A DNA stretch of 64,000 bases from Comamonadaceae bacterium (GCA_027486755.1 JAIXOM010000022.1:19272-83271); one strand, 5' to 3'; positions 27,014 to 35,826 are shown, counted from the stretch's first letter. Numbers and translations: made by a program. Notes: generated by a model not told the origin, from the letters alone.

Positions 27014-27095
27014 CATCGCTGCGGGGGCGCAGCTCCCACCCACTGCCTGAGCGCTGATGAGTCTTGTAGGAGCGCCGCTCCGGCGCGAAGCGGCC
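27014..27095. repeat. Two REP-like elements between desaturase and ureD
   Basis: 27014-27039 reads, on the minus strand, as a diverged copy (about 22 of 26 bases) of the REP word at 10512 and 10603, beginning GTGGGAGCTGCG. A second element, TGTAGGAGCGCCGCTCCGGC at 27065-27084 with its flank to 27095, is of the other common REP type and is palindromic around GCCGCTCCGGCG. They fill the gap between two convergent genes, the usual place for REP elements. Confidence 0.65.
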
Positions 27096-27112
27096 TTTCG
27101 GTCAAGCGCCGA

Positions 27113-27943
27113 TCAAGTCGACCAAATGCGCGGCGCTGGTGCCTCCAACTGCCACGCTTCTCGCCGCCAAGCCTGCCAGACAGCTTTGAGCAAATCCATG
27201 GCCGGCTCCACCAAGGGCGCCAGCACACGCAGCACCAGCACCTGCTCATGCACCGCAGTCACGCCGGCGCTCAGGCCTTGCGCTTGCGTGGCCGTGACTG
27301 CGCGAGCCACCTCGATCAGGCTCTCGCGCCGCGCTCGCTCCAGCGGCTGACCGCTGACCATGAACAAGGTGCCCAGACAGCGGTGGCCGGCCAGCGCCAG
27401 CGGGTGATCCATCAGCCCGTGGTCCTCAGCCCGGATCCGCGCGCGCTCCAGCCAGACGCCGGGCACTTCAATGTGTTGCAGCAGCTGGCCCTGCACGAAG
27501 GGCTGCTCGGCCTGTGGCAGACCCAGCGCGGTGATGTCCCAGCCCAGCAGCTCAGCGCCAGGGGCCAGGCTCATGTGTAGGCGGTTCTCAGCCAGACAGC
27601 CCGAGTAGTACAAGGCTTCCATGGGCAGCCATTCGAGTCGTGAGCCGGCTTCCAGCTGGATGTGCGTACTTTGCACCGCTGGCTCACCGAGGCTGCGGTA
27701 AAACCGGGTGGCCCCCGGGGTGGTGATCAGCCCGTGGGACTGGCTGCCTGCATGGATGCGTACATCAAGCCGGTCACCGCCGACCAGGCCGCCCGGCGGG
27801 TGGACCAGGATGTTGTGGCAGATCGCATCGCCTTGCGGGTAGAGGCTTTGCATGACGCGCAGCGGCCCTTCGTGCCGGAAGTGCGCGATGCTGCGGCCGT
27901 CCCGCAGGGAGTAGTCCAGCGCAAGGCTGGCGTGCCAGGTCAT
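27113..27943 (-). CDS. ureD: Urease accessory protein UreD, without other urease genes nearby
   Basis: 276-residue UreD/UreH protein, the scaffold that binds urease apoprotein and recruits UreF and UreG for nickel insertion. Family blocks are present: HFRHEGPLRVMQSLYPQG, HNILVHPPGGLVGGDRLDV, TTPGATRFYRS and LEWLPMEALYYSGC. The start at 27943 (MTWHASLALDY) is conserved. Normally ureD heads a ureDABCEFG run; here what follows downstream is a REP-rich gap and a convergent desaturase, so it is an orphan. Length and motifs look intact. Urease genes may be elsewhere in the genome, or this may be a relic. Confidence 0.9.
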   Translation of the reverse strand: MTWHASLALDYSLRDGRSIAHFRHEGPLRVMQSLYPQGDAICHNILVHPPGGLVGGDRLDVRIHAGSQSHGLITTPGATRFYRSLGEPAVQSTHIQLEAGSRLEWLPMEALYYSGCLAENRLHMSLAPGAELLGWDITALGLPQAEQPFVQGQLLQHIEVPGVWLERARIRAEDHGLMDHPLALAGHRCLGTLFMVSGQPLERARRESLIEVARAVTATQAQGLSAGVTAVHEQVLVLRVLAPLVEPAMDLLKAVWQAWRREAWQLEAPAPRIWST

Positions 27944-27989
27944 GAGGCTCAGTTTACGTGGGCGCTTGCGGCCGTTGAGGCTGGCAAGT

Positions 27990-28457
27990 CTAGGTGCGCG
28001 GCAGGGGCAGGGCGGTCTTGTAGCGGACCTGCTTGAGGGCAAAACTGGAGCGGATTTTTTCCACGCCTTCGATGGGCGAGAGCTTGTCGAGGATGAAGCG
28101 CTCAAGCGCTGCCATATCGGGCACCGCTACCCGTATCAGGTAGTCCGAGTCGCCGGTCATGAGGTAGCACTCCATCACCTCGTCATACTCGGCCATGCGG
28201 CCTTCAAACATGGCCAGTGCTTCCTTGCTCTGGGTGCGCAGGCTGATGTTGATGAAGACATTGAGGCCCAGGCCGAGCTTGCTGGCATTGACCAGGGCCA
28301 CGTAGCGGCTGATGACGCCAGCGGCCTCCAGGGCCTTGACCCGCGCCAGGCAGGGTGAAGGCGAGAGGTGTACGCGGCGGGCCAGTTCCACATTGCTCAG
28401 GCTGCCGTCGTTTTGCAGCTCGGCAAGCAGGCGCAGGTCTATGGCGTCAATTTTCAT
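27990..28457 (-). CDS. Lrp/AsnC-family transcriptional regulator
   Basis: 155-residue regulator with the N-terminal helix-turn-helix (DLRLLAELQNDGSLSNVELARRVHLSPSPCLARVKALE) and a C-terminal RAM ligand domain (YLMTGDSDYLIRVAVPDM). Such proteins sense amino acids. It is divergent from a stand-alone 2-oxoacid dehydrogenase E1 gene. This pairing recalls mdeR and mdeB of Pseudomonas putida, where MdeR controls methionine breakdown to 2-oxobutyrate. MKIDAIDLR at 28457 is the family start. A perfect palindrome GAAAATTTTC lies 3 bases upstream and may be an autoregulatory site. Confidence 0.92.
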   Translation of the reverse strand: MKIDAIDLRLLAELQNDGSLSNVELARRVHLSPSPCLARVKALEAAGVISRYVALVNASKLGLGLNVFINISLRTQSKEALAMFEGRMAEYDEVMECYLMTGDSDYLIRVAVPDMAALERFILDKLSPIEGVEKIRSSFALKQVRYKTALPLPRT

Positions 28458-28570
28458 GCTGAAAATTTTCAAATTACAGAATTTTATGCTTTAGAAATTC
28501 ACTTCAGCAAAAAATCAAGCATCAAGTTCCAGGGGCTTTTGCCTACAGTTCTCTATCCTTGGAGAAATCT
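28458..28570. promoter_or_regulatory. AT-rich divergent control region between lrp-type gene and aceE-like gene
   Basis: 113-bp AT-rich gap. A perfect palindrome GAAAATTTTC lies at 28461-28470 and similar AT half-sites follow (AGAATTTTATGC, TTAGAAATTC), the pattern expected for Lrp-type binding. GGAG at 28561-28564 is the ribosome binding site for the GTG start at 28571. Confidence 0.6.
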
Positions 28571-31210
28571 GTGAACGCCCCTGTTCTGCCCGTCTGGTTG
28601 CAAATGCCCACCTTGAATCAAGACCCCGACCCGCAGGAAACCGCCGAATGGCTGGATGCCTTCAATGCCCTTGTGCGCAGCGGTCCCGACGGGGCGGAGC
28701 GGGCTCGGCAGATTCTGGACCTGCTGGCGGTACAGGCTCGGGCCCTGACGCCCTGGAAGCCTGATCTCAATACGCCCTACCTCAACACCATCTCGGTCGA
28801 TCAGCAGCCGGTGTTTACCGGCGATCTGGCCATCGAGGAGCGGCTGGCCTCGCTGATGCGCTGGAATGCGCTGGCCATGGTGGTGCGGGCCAATCAGGCT
28901 TATGGCGATCTGGGCGGTCACATCGCCAGCTATGCCAGCGCGGCCGATCTGTTTGAAGTGGGCTTCAACCATTTCTTCCATGCACGCGACGACAAGCACC
29001 GAGGCGATCTGGTCTTTTTTCAGCCGCACAGCGCGCCCGGCGTCTATGCCCGTGCCTTTCTCGAAGGACGCTTGAGCGAGCAGGAACTGGCCCATTACCG
29101 CCAGGAATTGCAAGGCGCCGTTCATGGCACCCGCGGCCTGCCCAGCTACCCGCATCCTTATTTGATGCCTGACTTCTGGCAGTTTCCCACCGGCTCCATG
29201 GGAATAGGTCCGATCAGCTCAATCTACCATGCCCGTTTCATGCGCTACCTCGGGCATCGCCAATTGCTCGACAGTGGTCAGCGCAAGGTCTGGGGCGTCT
29301 TTGGCGACGGCGAGATGGACGAGCCCGAGAGCATGAGCGCCCTGACCCTGGCCGCGCGCGAGAACCTCGATAACCTGGTGTGGGTGGTCAACTGCAATTT
29401 GCAGCGGCTCGATGGGCCGGTGCGTGGCAACTTTCGCATCATTGACGAGTTGGAAAAGCTGTTTGCCGGCGCAGGCTGGAATGTCATCAAGCTGATCTGG
29501 GGCAGCGACTGGGACGGGCTGCTTGCGCGCGACCAATCCGGCGCGCTGATGCGCGCCTTCGCCAATACGGTGGACGGCCAGATGCAAACCTTCGCTGCCA
29601 ATGACGGGCGCTATAACCGTGAGCACTTCTTTGGCCAGAACCCTGAACTGGCCCGCTTGGCCCAGGGCATGACCGACGAGCAGATCGACCGCCTCAAGCG
29701 CGGGGGCCATGACCTGGTCAAGATCCATGCTGCCTATGCCGCAGCGGCCGCCCACAAGGGGCAGCCCACGGTGATCCTGGCCCACACCAAGAAGGGCTAT
29801 GGCATGGGTGCGGCCGGTCAGGGCAAGATGACCACCCACTCACAAAAGAAGTTTGACGAGCAGGAGTTGATCGAGTTCCGCAACCGCTTCAACCTGCCGC
29901 TCAGCGATGAACAGGCCAAGGGACTGGCCTTCTACAAGCCTGCGCCGGACAGCTCTGAGATGCAGTACCTGCAGGCTCGCCGCCAGGCCCTGGGCGGTTA
30001 TTTGCCCCGCCGCCAAACCGACTGCGAGACAGTGCCTGTGCCTGAGCTGGCCAGCTACGGCAGCTTTGCGCTACAGGCAGCAGGCAAGGAGATGAGCACC
30101 ACCATGGCCTTTGTGCGCATGCTGGGCAATTTGCTCAAGAGCCCGAACCTGGGCCCGCGCATCGTGCCCATCGTGGCCGACGAAGCGCGCACCTTTGGCA
30201 TGGCCAATCTGTTCAAGCAGGTGGGTATTTATTCCAGCGTCGGCCAGCGCTACGCGCCGGAGGACATCGGCTCGGTGCTGAGCTACCGCGAGGCGCTGGA
30301 CGGTCAGATCCTGGAAGAGGGCATCAGCGAGGCCGGCGCGATTGCCAGCTGGACGGCGGCCGCGACCTCCTACAGCGTTCATGGCGTGCCCATGCTGCCG
30401 TTTTACATCTACTACTCGATGTTCGGCTTTCAGCGAGTGGGTGACGCCATCTGGGCGGCGGCCGACCAAAAGCCGCGCGGCTTCCTGCTGGGCGCCACCT
30501 CGGGTCGTACCACGCTGGGCGGTGAGGGGCTGCAGCATCAGGACGGCAGCAGCCACCTGTGGGCCGCCACCATCCCTAATTGCAAGGCCTATGACCCGGC
30601 TTTTGCCGGTGAGCTGGCGGTGATTCTGGCGCGCGGTATGCAGGAGATGATGGTCGAACAGCGCGATGTGTTTTACTACATCACCCTGATGAACGCCAAC
30701 TATGCGCAGCCCGATCTGCGCGCTGGCGTTGAGGAGCAGGTCATGCGCGGCTGCTACGAATTTGGGCGCTATGGCCCGGTCATCAAGACCCGCTCGGCTC
30801 AGCGCCGGGAGGTCACGCTCATGGGTTCAGGCGCCATCCTCACCGAGGTGATTGCCGCTGCTGAACTGCTCGCTGCTCAGGGGGTGAGCAGCACGGTGAT
30901 CAGCGTGACCAGCTGGAGCGAGCTGGCCCGTGATGGCCAGGCCTGCGAGCAGGCCGCCCTGGACGGGCAGCCCGCCCAAACCGCCTTTGTGGCCGAGCAG
31001 CTGGCCAATACCCAGGGCCCGATCATCGCGGCCACCGACTACGTCAAGGCGCTGCCCGAGAGCGTGCGCGCCCACCTGCCGGCCGGCCGGCGCTACCTGA
31101 CGCTGGGCACCGACGGCTTTGGCCGCAGCGACACCCGGGCGCAGCTGCGCCAGCATTTTGGGGTAGATGCGGCCAGCATCGTGCGGGCCGCCCTGGTGAG
31201 CTTGGCTTGA
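28571..31210 (+). CDS. Homodimeric pyruvate dehydrogenase-type E1 (possibly 2-oxobutyrate-specific, MdeB-like)
   Basis: 879-residue thiamine-diphosphate enzyme of the homodimeric AceE family, which decarboxylates a 2-oxoacid and passes the acyl group to the lipoyl domain of E2. The ThDP motif is GDGEMDEPES ... NCNLQRLDGPVRGN, and the C-terminal half holds the transketolase-like pyrimidine domain. GTG at 28571 is preferred to TTG at 28559 because GGAG lies 7 bases upstream. No aceF or lpd adjoins it, unlike a standard pdh operon, and an Lrp regulator is divergent. This layout suggests a second, amino-acid-controlled E1, perhaps for 2-oxobutyrate from methionine or threonine. A plain pyruvate E1 remains possible. 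Confidence 0.9.
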   Translation: MNAPVLPVWLQMPTLNQDPDPQETAEWLDAFNALVRSGPDGAERARQILDLLAVQARALTPWKPDLNTPYLNTISVDQQPVFTGDLAIEERLASLMRWNALAMVVRANQAYGDLGGHIASYASAADLFEVGFNHFFHARDDKHRGDLVFFQPHSAPGVYARAFLEGRLSEQELAHYRQELQGAVHGTRGLPSYPHPYLMPDFWQFPTGSMGIGPISSIYHARFMRYLGHRQLLDSGQRKVWGVFGDGEMDEPESMSALTLAARENLDNLVWVVNCNLQRLDGPVRGNFRIIDELEKLFAGAGWNVIKLIWGSDWDGLLARDQSGALMRAFANTVDGQMQTFAANDGRYNREHFFGQNPELARLAQGMTDEQIDRLKRGGHDLVKIHAAYAAAAAHKGQPTVILAHTKKGYGMGAAGQGKMTTHSQKKFDEQELIEFRNRFNLPLSDEQAKGLAFYKPAPDSSEMQYLQARRQALGGYLPRRQTDCETVPVPELASYGSFALQAAGKEMSTTMAFVRMLGNLLKSPNLGPRIVPIVADEARTFGMANLFKQVGIYSSVGQRYAPEDIGSVLSYREALDGQILEEGISEAGAIASWTAAATSYSVHGVPMLPFYIYYSMFGFQRVGDAIWAAADQKPRGFLLGATSGRTTLGGEGLQHQDGSSHLWAATIPNCKAYDPAFAGELAVILARGMQEMMVEQRDVFYYITLMNANYAQPDLRAGVEEQVMRGCYEFGRYGPVIKTRSAQRREVTLMGSGAILTEVIAAAELLAAQGVSSTVISVTSWSELARDGQACEQAALDGQPAQTAFVAEQLANTQGPIIAATDYVKALPESVRAHLPAGRRYLTLGTDGFGRSDTRAQLRQHFGVDAASIVRAALVSLA

Positions 31211-31427
31211 AGAAGCTTGTGCGGTTTGGACCGCGGCGCATCTGGCCGGCAAATTCCCAGCAGCTCGCCATCCTGCCGCTCGCGCCAAGTGCGGCGTGTC
31301 TCACCAAACCCCGAGCGCGGCTTCGTCCTACAGGCGCCAGCGCATTTTGCCGATGACTGAACCTGGGGCAGTTTTCTACAGTCTTGCTGTGTTTCATCAA
31401 CCTTTCACACAGCAGGAGAGTTCAACC

Positions 31428-31640
31428 ATGAGCGACCAGTCCGAGATCAAGACACCCGCCAAACGCGGCTTTGCATCCATGGATCCGCAACGGCAGCGCG
31501 AGATCGCCAGCCTGGGCGGCAAGGCGGCCCATGCCAGTGGCCGTGCGCATGAGTTCAATTCGGCCGAAGCCCGCGAGGCTGGCCGCAAGGGTGGGCGAGC
31601 CGGCCGGCGCAAGGCGGCCGAGGGCTTGTCCCCGTCCTGA
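31428..31640 (+). CDS. KGG-motif small stress-type protein
   Basis: 70-residue basic, Gly/Ala-rich protein of the KGG (general stress protein/con-10-like) family. It carries GFASMDPQRQREIASLGGKA and REAGRKGGRAGRRK, the two characteristic GGK/KGG repeats. Function is not established; relatives accumulate under stress or in stationary phase and are intrinsically disordered. AGGAGAG lies 8 bases before the ATG. A perfect intrinsic terminator follows at 31705. The 217-bp gap upstream holds no gene. Confidence 0.85.
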   Translation: MSDQSEIKTPAKRGFASMDPQRQREIASLGGKAAHASGRAHEFNSAEAREAGRKGGRAGRRKAAEGLSPS

Positions 31641-31704
31641 GGCTCCAATCATCACAAGGGAGGAGGGGTGGCCGTGTGCAGGCAGGCCATCCGCAGGGGA
31701 CCAG

Positions 31705-31730
31705 TGGGGGGCGCAAGCCCCCCATTTTTT
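31705..31730 (+). terminator. Intrinsic terminator after the KGG gene
   Basis: Perfect 8-bp stem TGGGGGGC / GCCCCCCA with a GCAA loop, followed by six T residues (31725-31730). It is 65 bases after the KGG gene stop. Confidence 0.9.
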
Positions 31731-31850
31731 CTGCGGCCCTGGGGCTGACAGCGCGCACCCGCCTTGACTGACGCTCTGGCGGGCCAGCCCGGCGCACAGT
31801 CTGCTGCAGGGGCAGGGCGCTGGGCTCGGCCCGATGGGGGAGTAGCAGCC

Positions 31851-32351
31851 ATGACCCGTTTTACCTCCGGCGCTCAGGCGCCGCATATGCCCGCAGGCCA
31901 TGACTTGGCCAGCCTGGGCCCGAGCGACAGCAGTGACAGCGGCAGTGACAGCCTGGGCACGCGCGATCGCCAGATGCTGGCATCCGATACCGATGCCAGC
32001 GGAACCGGCGAGGGCCGGAGCGCATCGGGTCAGCCCCTGGCCGATGGCGCCGATATCCTGCCCGACCATCTGGTCTCTCAGGGCCCAGATCTGGAGAACG
32101 ACGATGAGATCCGTGAGGCCTGGCTTGACGAGGAATGGAGCGAGCAAGCCGAACTTGCAGTCGATGTGGCGGGCTCGGCCCTGGACAGCCCCGATCTGCT
32201 CGATACCTCGGCCGATGCGGATCAGCTGGTAGACGATGAGAGCGAACAGGAGGCAGGCGCGCAAGACCTCGACGGCTTCAGCCAGGAGCTCAGGCGCTGG
32301 CAGGAGCCGGCGGGTCTGCCGCCATTGACGGGTCACCGGGGTCTGCAATAA
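31851..32351 (+). CDS. Acidic Ser/Asp-rich protein of unknown function
   Basis: 166-residue, strongly acidic protein of low complexity. It contains LGPSDSSDSGSDSLG and SDTDASGTGEG and ends with an Asp/Glu-rich tail (EEWSEQAELAVD, DDESEQEAGAQDL). I recall similar short proteins with the SDSSDSGSD / DTDASGTGE words in other Burkholderiales, always without function, so it is probably a real conserved gene. There is no signal peptide or membrane segment. The ATG at 31851 follows GGGGAG. Its last 62 bases overlap the helicase gene on the other strand, so one of the two ends is unusual. Confidence 0.6.
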   Translation: MTRFTSGAQAPHMPAGHDLASLGPSDSSDSGSDSLGTRDRQMLASDTDASGTGEGRSASGQPLADGADILPDHLVSQGPDLENDDEIREAWLDEEWSEQAELAVDVAGSALDSPDLLDTSADADQLVDDESEQEAGAQDLDGFSQELRRWQEPAGLPPLTGHRGLQ

Positions 32352-34659
32352 GGCGCGGCTGCCACCAGGGCGGTAGCAGGGCCAGCACCCGGGCCTGGGC
32401 ATAGCGTTCGTCCATCAGCCACAGCACGCCCTGGTCAGATTCGCTGCGGATCACCCGGCCGGCGGCCTGCAGCACCTTGCGCAGCCCTGGGTAGAGGTAG
32501 GTGTGCTCGTGGCCGTGACCGAGGAGCGCCTGCAGGCGCCGACGCATTTCCTCGTTGACGGGGTTGAACTGCGGCAGGCCCAATGTGGCGATGAAGGCGC
32601 CGATCAGCTGTTGGCCGGGCAGGTCTATGCCTTCGCCAAAGGAGCCGCCGAGCACGGCAAAGCCTATGCCGGCTTCGCCCGAGCGAAAGCGCTCCACAAA
32701 AGCCCGTTGTTGCAGCTCGTCCATGCGCGCGCTCTGCTGCCACTGGGGCAGCAGCGGGTATCGTGCTCGCAGAGCCTCGCTGGCCTGGCGCAGGTAGTCA
32801 AAGCTGCTGAAAAACGCCAGGTATTTGCCCGGCCGCAGCTGCCACTGGCGGGCCATCACCTCGATGAGCGCTGGCAGGCTCTGCGTCCTGTCCTGCCAGC
32901 GGGTCGACACGCCCTGCAGCACCCGCACCTGCAGCTGCCCTGCCTCAAAGGGCGAGGGCAGCGTCAGGGTGACGGCATCTTCAGGCAGGCCCAGCATGTG
33001 CTGGTAGTGCTCGCTGGGGCTGAGCGTGGCTGAAAACAGAACGCAGGACTGGGCGGCCACAAAGCGCGGCCGCAGAAACGGCGCGGGCAGCACATTGCGG
33101 ATGGTCAAGAGCGAGCGCTCATCGCGGCTGCCTATGGCCAGCAGGCTCAGATCGATCAGGCTGTCGCTGCTCAGCTTGGCAGCTCTTTGCAGGAACTGGC
33201 TCAGGTCGAACCACAGCCTGTGCAAAGGCCCGAGCGCTTGCGCCGGGTGTTCGGTCTGCCAGGCGGCGATGCGGCCGCTCAGCTGCTGCATGGCCAGCAG
33301 CAAGGGCGGGGGCAGCTGCTGCAGTACGCAGTATTCGGCGCGGCCCTGACGCAGCGCGCGCCAGTGCCGCCTTAGCCGATCCAGGTCTCTTTTTAGCTCG
33401 GCGGGTGCGGTCTTGCGCGCCATGCCGAGGGCCGCCTCATCCAGGGTGATGCTGTACATCTGACGGCCGCGCTCGATCAGGTTGTGCGCCTCATCGACCA
33501 GCACGGCTGCGCGCCAGTCGCGTGCCAGGCTCAGAGCGTACAGGGCTGCGTGGCTGTCGAACCAGTGGTTGTAGTCGCCGACCACCACATCGGCCCAGAC
33601 GATCATGTCTTGGCCGAGGTGGTAAGGGCACAAGTCATGCTCTGTGGCCAGTTTGCGCAGCGCCTGGCCGTCGAGCCAGCGCGCCTTGACCGCTGCAGCA
33701 CGCGCCGCTGGCAGCTTGTCGTGGTAGCCGCTTGCCAGCGGGCATGACTGGCCGTGGCAGGCCTTGTCGGGATGCTCGCAGGCCTTGTCCCTGGCCAGCA
33801 GCTCGAGCACCCGCAGGCTGTGGCGGCGGCCGCTGTGTTGGGGGTCTAGACTGAGCGTATCGAGGGCGCGCAAGGCCAGGTCGCGCCCCGAACTCTTGGC
33901 CGACAGGTAAAACAGCTTGTCCGGGCCCTTAGGCCCGGTAGCCCCCATGGCCTTGAGCATAGGAAACAAAGTGCCCAGGGTCTTGCCAATGCCAGTAGGC
34001 GCCTGCGCCAGCAGGCAGCGACCTTGACGCGCTGCACGCCATACCGACTCGGCCAGACTGCGCTGGCCGGCGCGCATCGCCGTCAGGGGAAAAGCCATTG
34101 CTTTGAGGGCCTGCTCCCGCTCGCTCAAGTGGACCAGCTCCTGCTCGGCCCAGGCCGAGAAAATGGCGCATTGCTGTTCGAAGAATTCCTGCAAGGACGC
34201 GGCACTGCTGGCGCGCAGCAGCACGGTCTCTTGTTGATCGTCCAGGTTGAGGTAGACCAGGGCCAGCTCGATCGCAGCCAAGCCCTGTAGTTGGCACAGC
34301 AGGTGGCCGTAGATTTGGGCCTGGGCCCAATGCAAGTCCTGCTGCTCGGGTGTGATCGAGCCAAAGCGGCCGCGATAGGTCTTGACCTCCTCGAGCCGAT
34401 TGAGCGCGCTGTCGTAGCCGTCAGCACGGCCACGCACCCTCAGCCGGCCCCACGGGGCGCTCAGGCTGAGCTCGCGCTGGTAGTCGGGGCCGCGCCGGCT
34501 GGCCACCAGGGCGTGTCCGGCCATACCTTCCTGGGCGCTGGGAGCGCCGCCAAAGCGCAGGTCCAGGTCGCCCCGGCGTGCGGTGAACTCGCACAGCTCG
34601 CGCACCGCCACGGCATAGGGCACGGGCGCTGCTTGTGTTGCGGGTGCGGGGCTGCTCAT
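32290..34659 (-). CDS. DinG/XPD-type DNA helicase with N-terminal PD-(D/E)XK nuclease-like domain
   Basis: 789-residue superfamily 2 iron-sulfur helicase. Residues about 1-190 look like a Cas4/RecB-type nuclease domain, with Asp80 in GRADGYD and Glu91-x-Lys93 in LEEVKTYRG. Walker A is AQAPTGIGKT (219-227) and the DEAH box is VDEAHN (389-392). Four cysteines (294, 301, 306, 344; the last in DLCPYHL) fit the XPD-type [4Fe-4S] cluster. The C-terminal half carries the second RecA domain (LGGSFGEGIDLPGQQLIGAFI and QAAGRVIRSESDQG). It probably processes DNA structures in repair. It is monocistronic and divergent from the PerM-like gene. Confidence 0.9.
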   Translation of the reverse strand: MSSPAPATQAAPVPYAVAVRELCEFTARRGDLDLRFGGAPSAQEGMAGHALVASRRGPDYQRELSLSAPWGRLRVRGRADGYDSALNRLEEVKTYRGRFGSITPEQQDLHWAQAQIYGHLLCQLQGLAAIELALVYLNLDDQQETVLLRASSAASLQEFFEQQCAIFSAWAEQELVHLSEREQALKAMAFPLTAMRAGQRSLAESVWRAARQGRCLLAQAPTGIGKTLGTLFPMLKAMGATGPKGPDKLFYLSAKSSGRDLALRALDTLSLDPQHSGRRHSLRVLELLARDKACEHPDKACHGQSCPLASGYHDKLPAARAAAVKARWLDGQALRKLATEHDLCPYHLGQDMIVWADVVVGDYNHWFDSHAALYALSLARDWRAAVLVDEAHNLIERGRQMYSITLDEAALGMARKTAPAELKRDLDRLRRHWRALRQGRAEYCVLQQLPPPLLLAMQQLSGRIAAWQTEHPAQALGPLHRLWFDLSQFLQRAAKLSSDSLIDLSLLAIGSRDERSLLTIRNVLPAPFLRPRFVAAQSCVLFSATLSPSEHYQHMLGLPEDAVTLTLPSPFEAGQLQVRVLQGVSTRWQDRTQSLPALIEVMARQWQLRPGKYLAFFSSFDYLRQASEALRARYPLLPQWQQSARMDELQQRAFVERFRSGEAGIGFAVLGGSFGEGIDLPGQQLIGAFIATLGLPQFNPVNEEMRRRLQALLGHGHEHTYLYPGLRKVLQAAGRVIRSESDQGVLWLMDERYAQARVLALLPPWWQPRLIADPGDPSMAADPPAPASA

Positions 34660-34739
34660 GGGCCTGCCATGGTAGTGCAGTGCCAGGCCGCTACCATGTG
34701 GGTTGGCCTGATGGATCCTGTGTCCTGCGGAGAAGCCTC

Positions 34740-35813
34740 ATGAACAACAAGCTGCCTGAACCTTATTCCTCGCTCGAAGACAAAGCCTTTCTGGCGCTGA
34801 TCGTGTTGGTGAGCCTGGCTTTTGCCTGGCTCCTGCTGCCCTATTTCTCTGCTGTTTTTTGGGCGGCAGCCTTGGCGATTTTGTTTGCGCCCCTGCAGAC
34901 TCGCCTGCTGCGGTCCTGGCCCGAGCGACAGAACCTGGCCGCGCTGGTTTGCCTTTCGCTCATCGTGCTGTTGGTGCTCTTGCCGCTGATCTGGATCACC
35001 ACCATGCTGGTGCAGGAAGGGGCGCAGGTCTACCGCCGCATCCAGACCGGCGATATCAACTTCAGTCTTTACCTGCAGCAGATCTATGCCGCCTTGCCAG
35101 CATCCATCACAGCCTTGCTCGACCGCTTCGGCATGGGCAGCTCGGGTTTGCTGCTGGAAAGATTGACGCGGGCCTTGACCCAGGGCTCGCAGTATTTGGC
35201 GGGTCAGGCGGTCAACATCGGGCAAGACGCGGTCAATCTGGTGGTGAGCTTTTTCGTCATGCTCTACCTGCTGTTCTTCTTCCTGCGCGATGGCCAGGCT
35301 CTGGTGCAGCGGCTCAATCACCTGCTGCCTCTGCGCCAGGAAATCAAGCGCGATCTGGCCGGCAAGTTCGCCACCGTGATCAGCGCTACCGTCAAGGGCA
35401 ATATCGTGGTGGCCATGGTGCAGGGCGCCTTGGGTGGCTTCATCTTCTGGGCGCTCGGCCTGAACGCGCCGGTCCTCTGGGGTGTGGTGATGGCGTTTTT
35501 GTCGCTGCTGCCGGCCGTTGGCGCAGCGGTGGTTTGGCTGCCGATGGCGGCCTACCTGCTGATCAGCGGTCAGACGACACAGGGCCTGGTGCTGGCGGCT
35601 TTTGGGGTCCTGGTGATTGGCCTGGTCGACAACCTGCTGCGCCCGGTGCTGGTGGGCAAGGACATCAAGATGCCCGACTATCTGGTGCTGCTGTCCACTC
35701 TGGGCGGCATCTCGCTGTTTGGCCTACACGGCTTTGTTCTCGGCCCGGTGATCGCGGCCATGTTCATGGCCGCCTGGGGCCTGCTGGCCGCCGCCCGCCG
35801 GCCCCCACCGTAG
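34740..35813 (+). CDS. AI-2E/PerM-family membrane transporter
   Basis: 357-residue inner-membrane protein of the AI-2 exporter (PerM/YdiK) family with about eight hydrophobic helices. The conserved C-terminal GAAVVWLPMAAYLLISG and GLVDNLLRPVLVGKDIKMPDYLVLLSTLGGISLFGLHGFVLGPVIAA is the family signature. Roles assigned to relatives include autoinducer-2 export and cation antiport; none can be chosen here. The ATG at 34740 follows GGAG with good spacing; the earlier in-frame start would overlap the helicase gene. Confidence 0.9.
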   Translation: MNNKLPEPYSSLEDKAFLALIVLVSLAFAWLLLPYFSAVFWAAALAILFAPLQTRLLRSWPERQNLAALVCLSLIVLLVLLPLIWITTMLVQEGAQVYRRIQTGDINFSLYLQQIYAALPASITALLDRFGMGSSGLLLERLTRALTQGSQYLAGQAVNIGQDAVNLVVSFFVMLYLLFFFLRDGQALVQRLNHLLPLRQEIKRDLAGKFATVISATVKGNIVVAMVQGALGGFIFWALGLNAPVLWGVVMAFLSLLPAVGAAVVWLPMAAYLLISGQTTQGLVLAAFGVLVIGLVDNLLRPVLVGKDIKMPDYLVLLSTLGGISLFGLHGFVLGPVIAAMFMAAWGLLAAARRPPP

Positions 35814-35826
35814 CGCAGAGCAAGGC

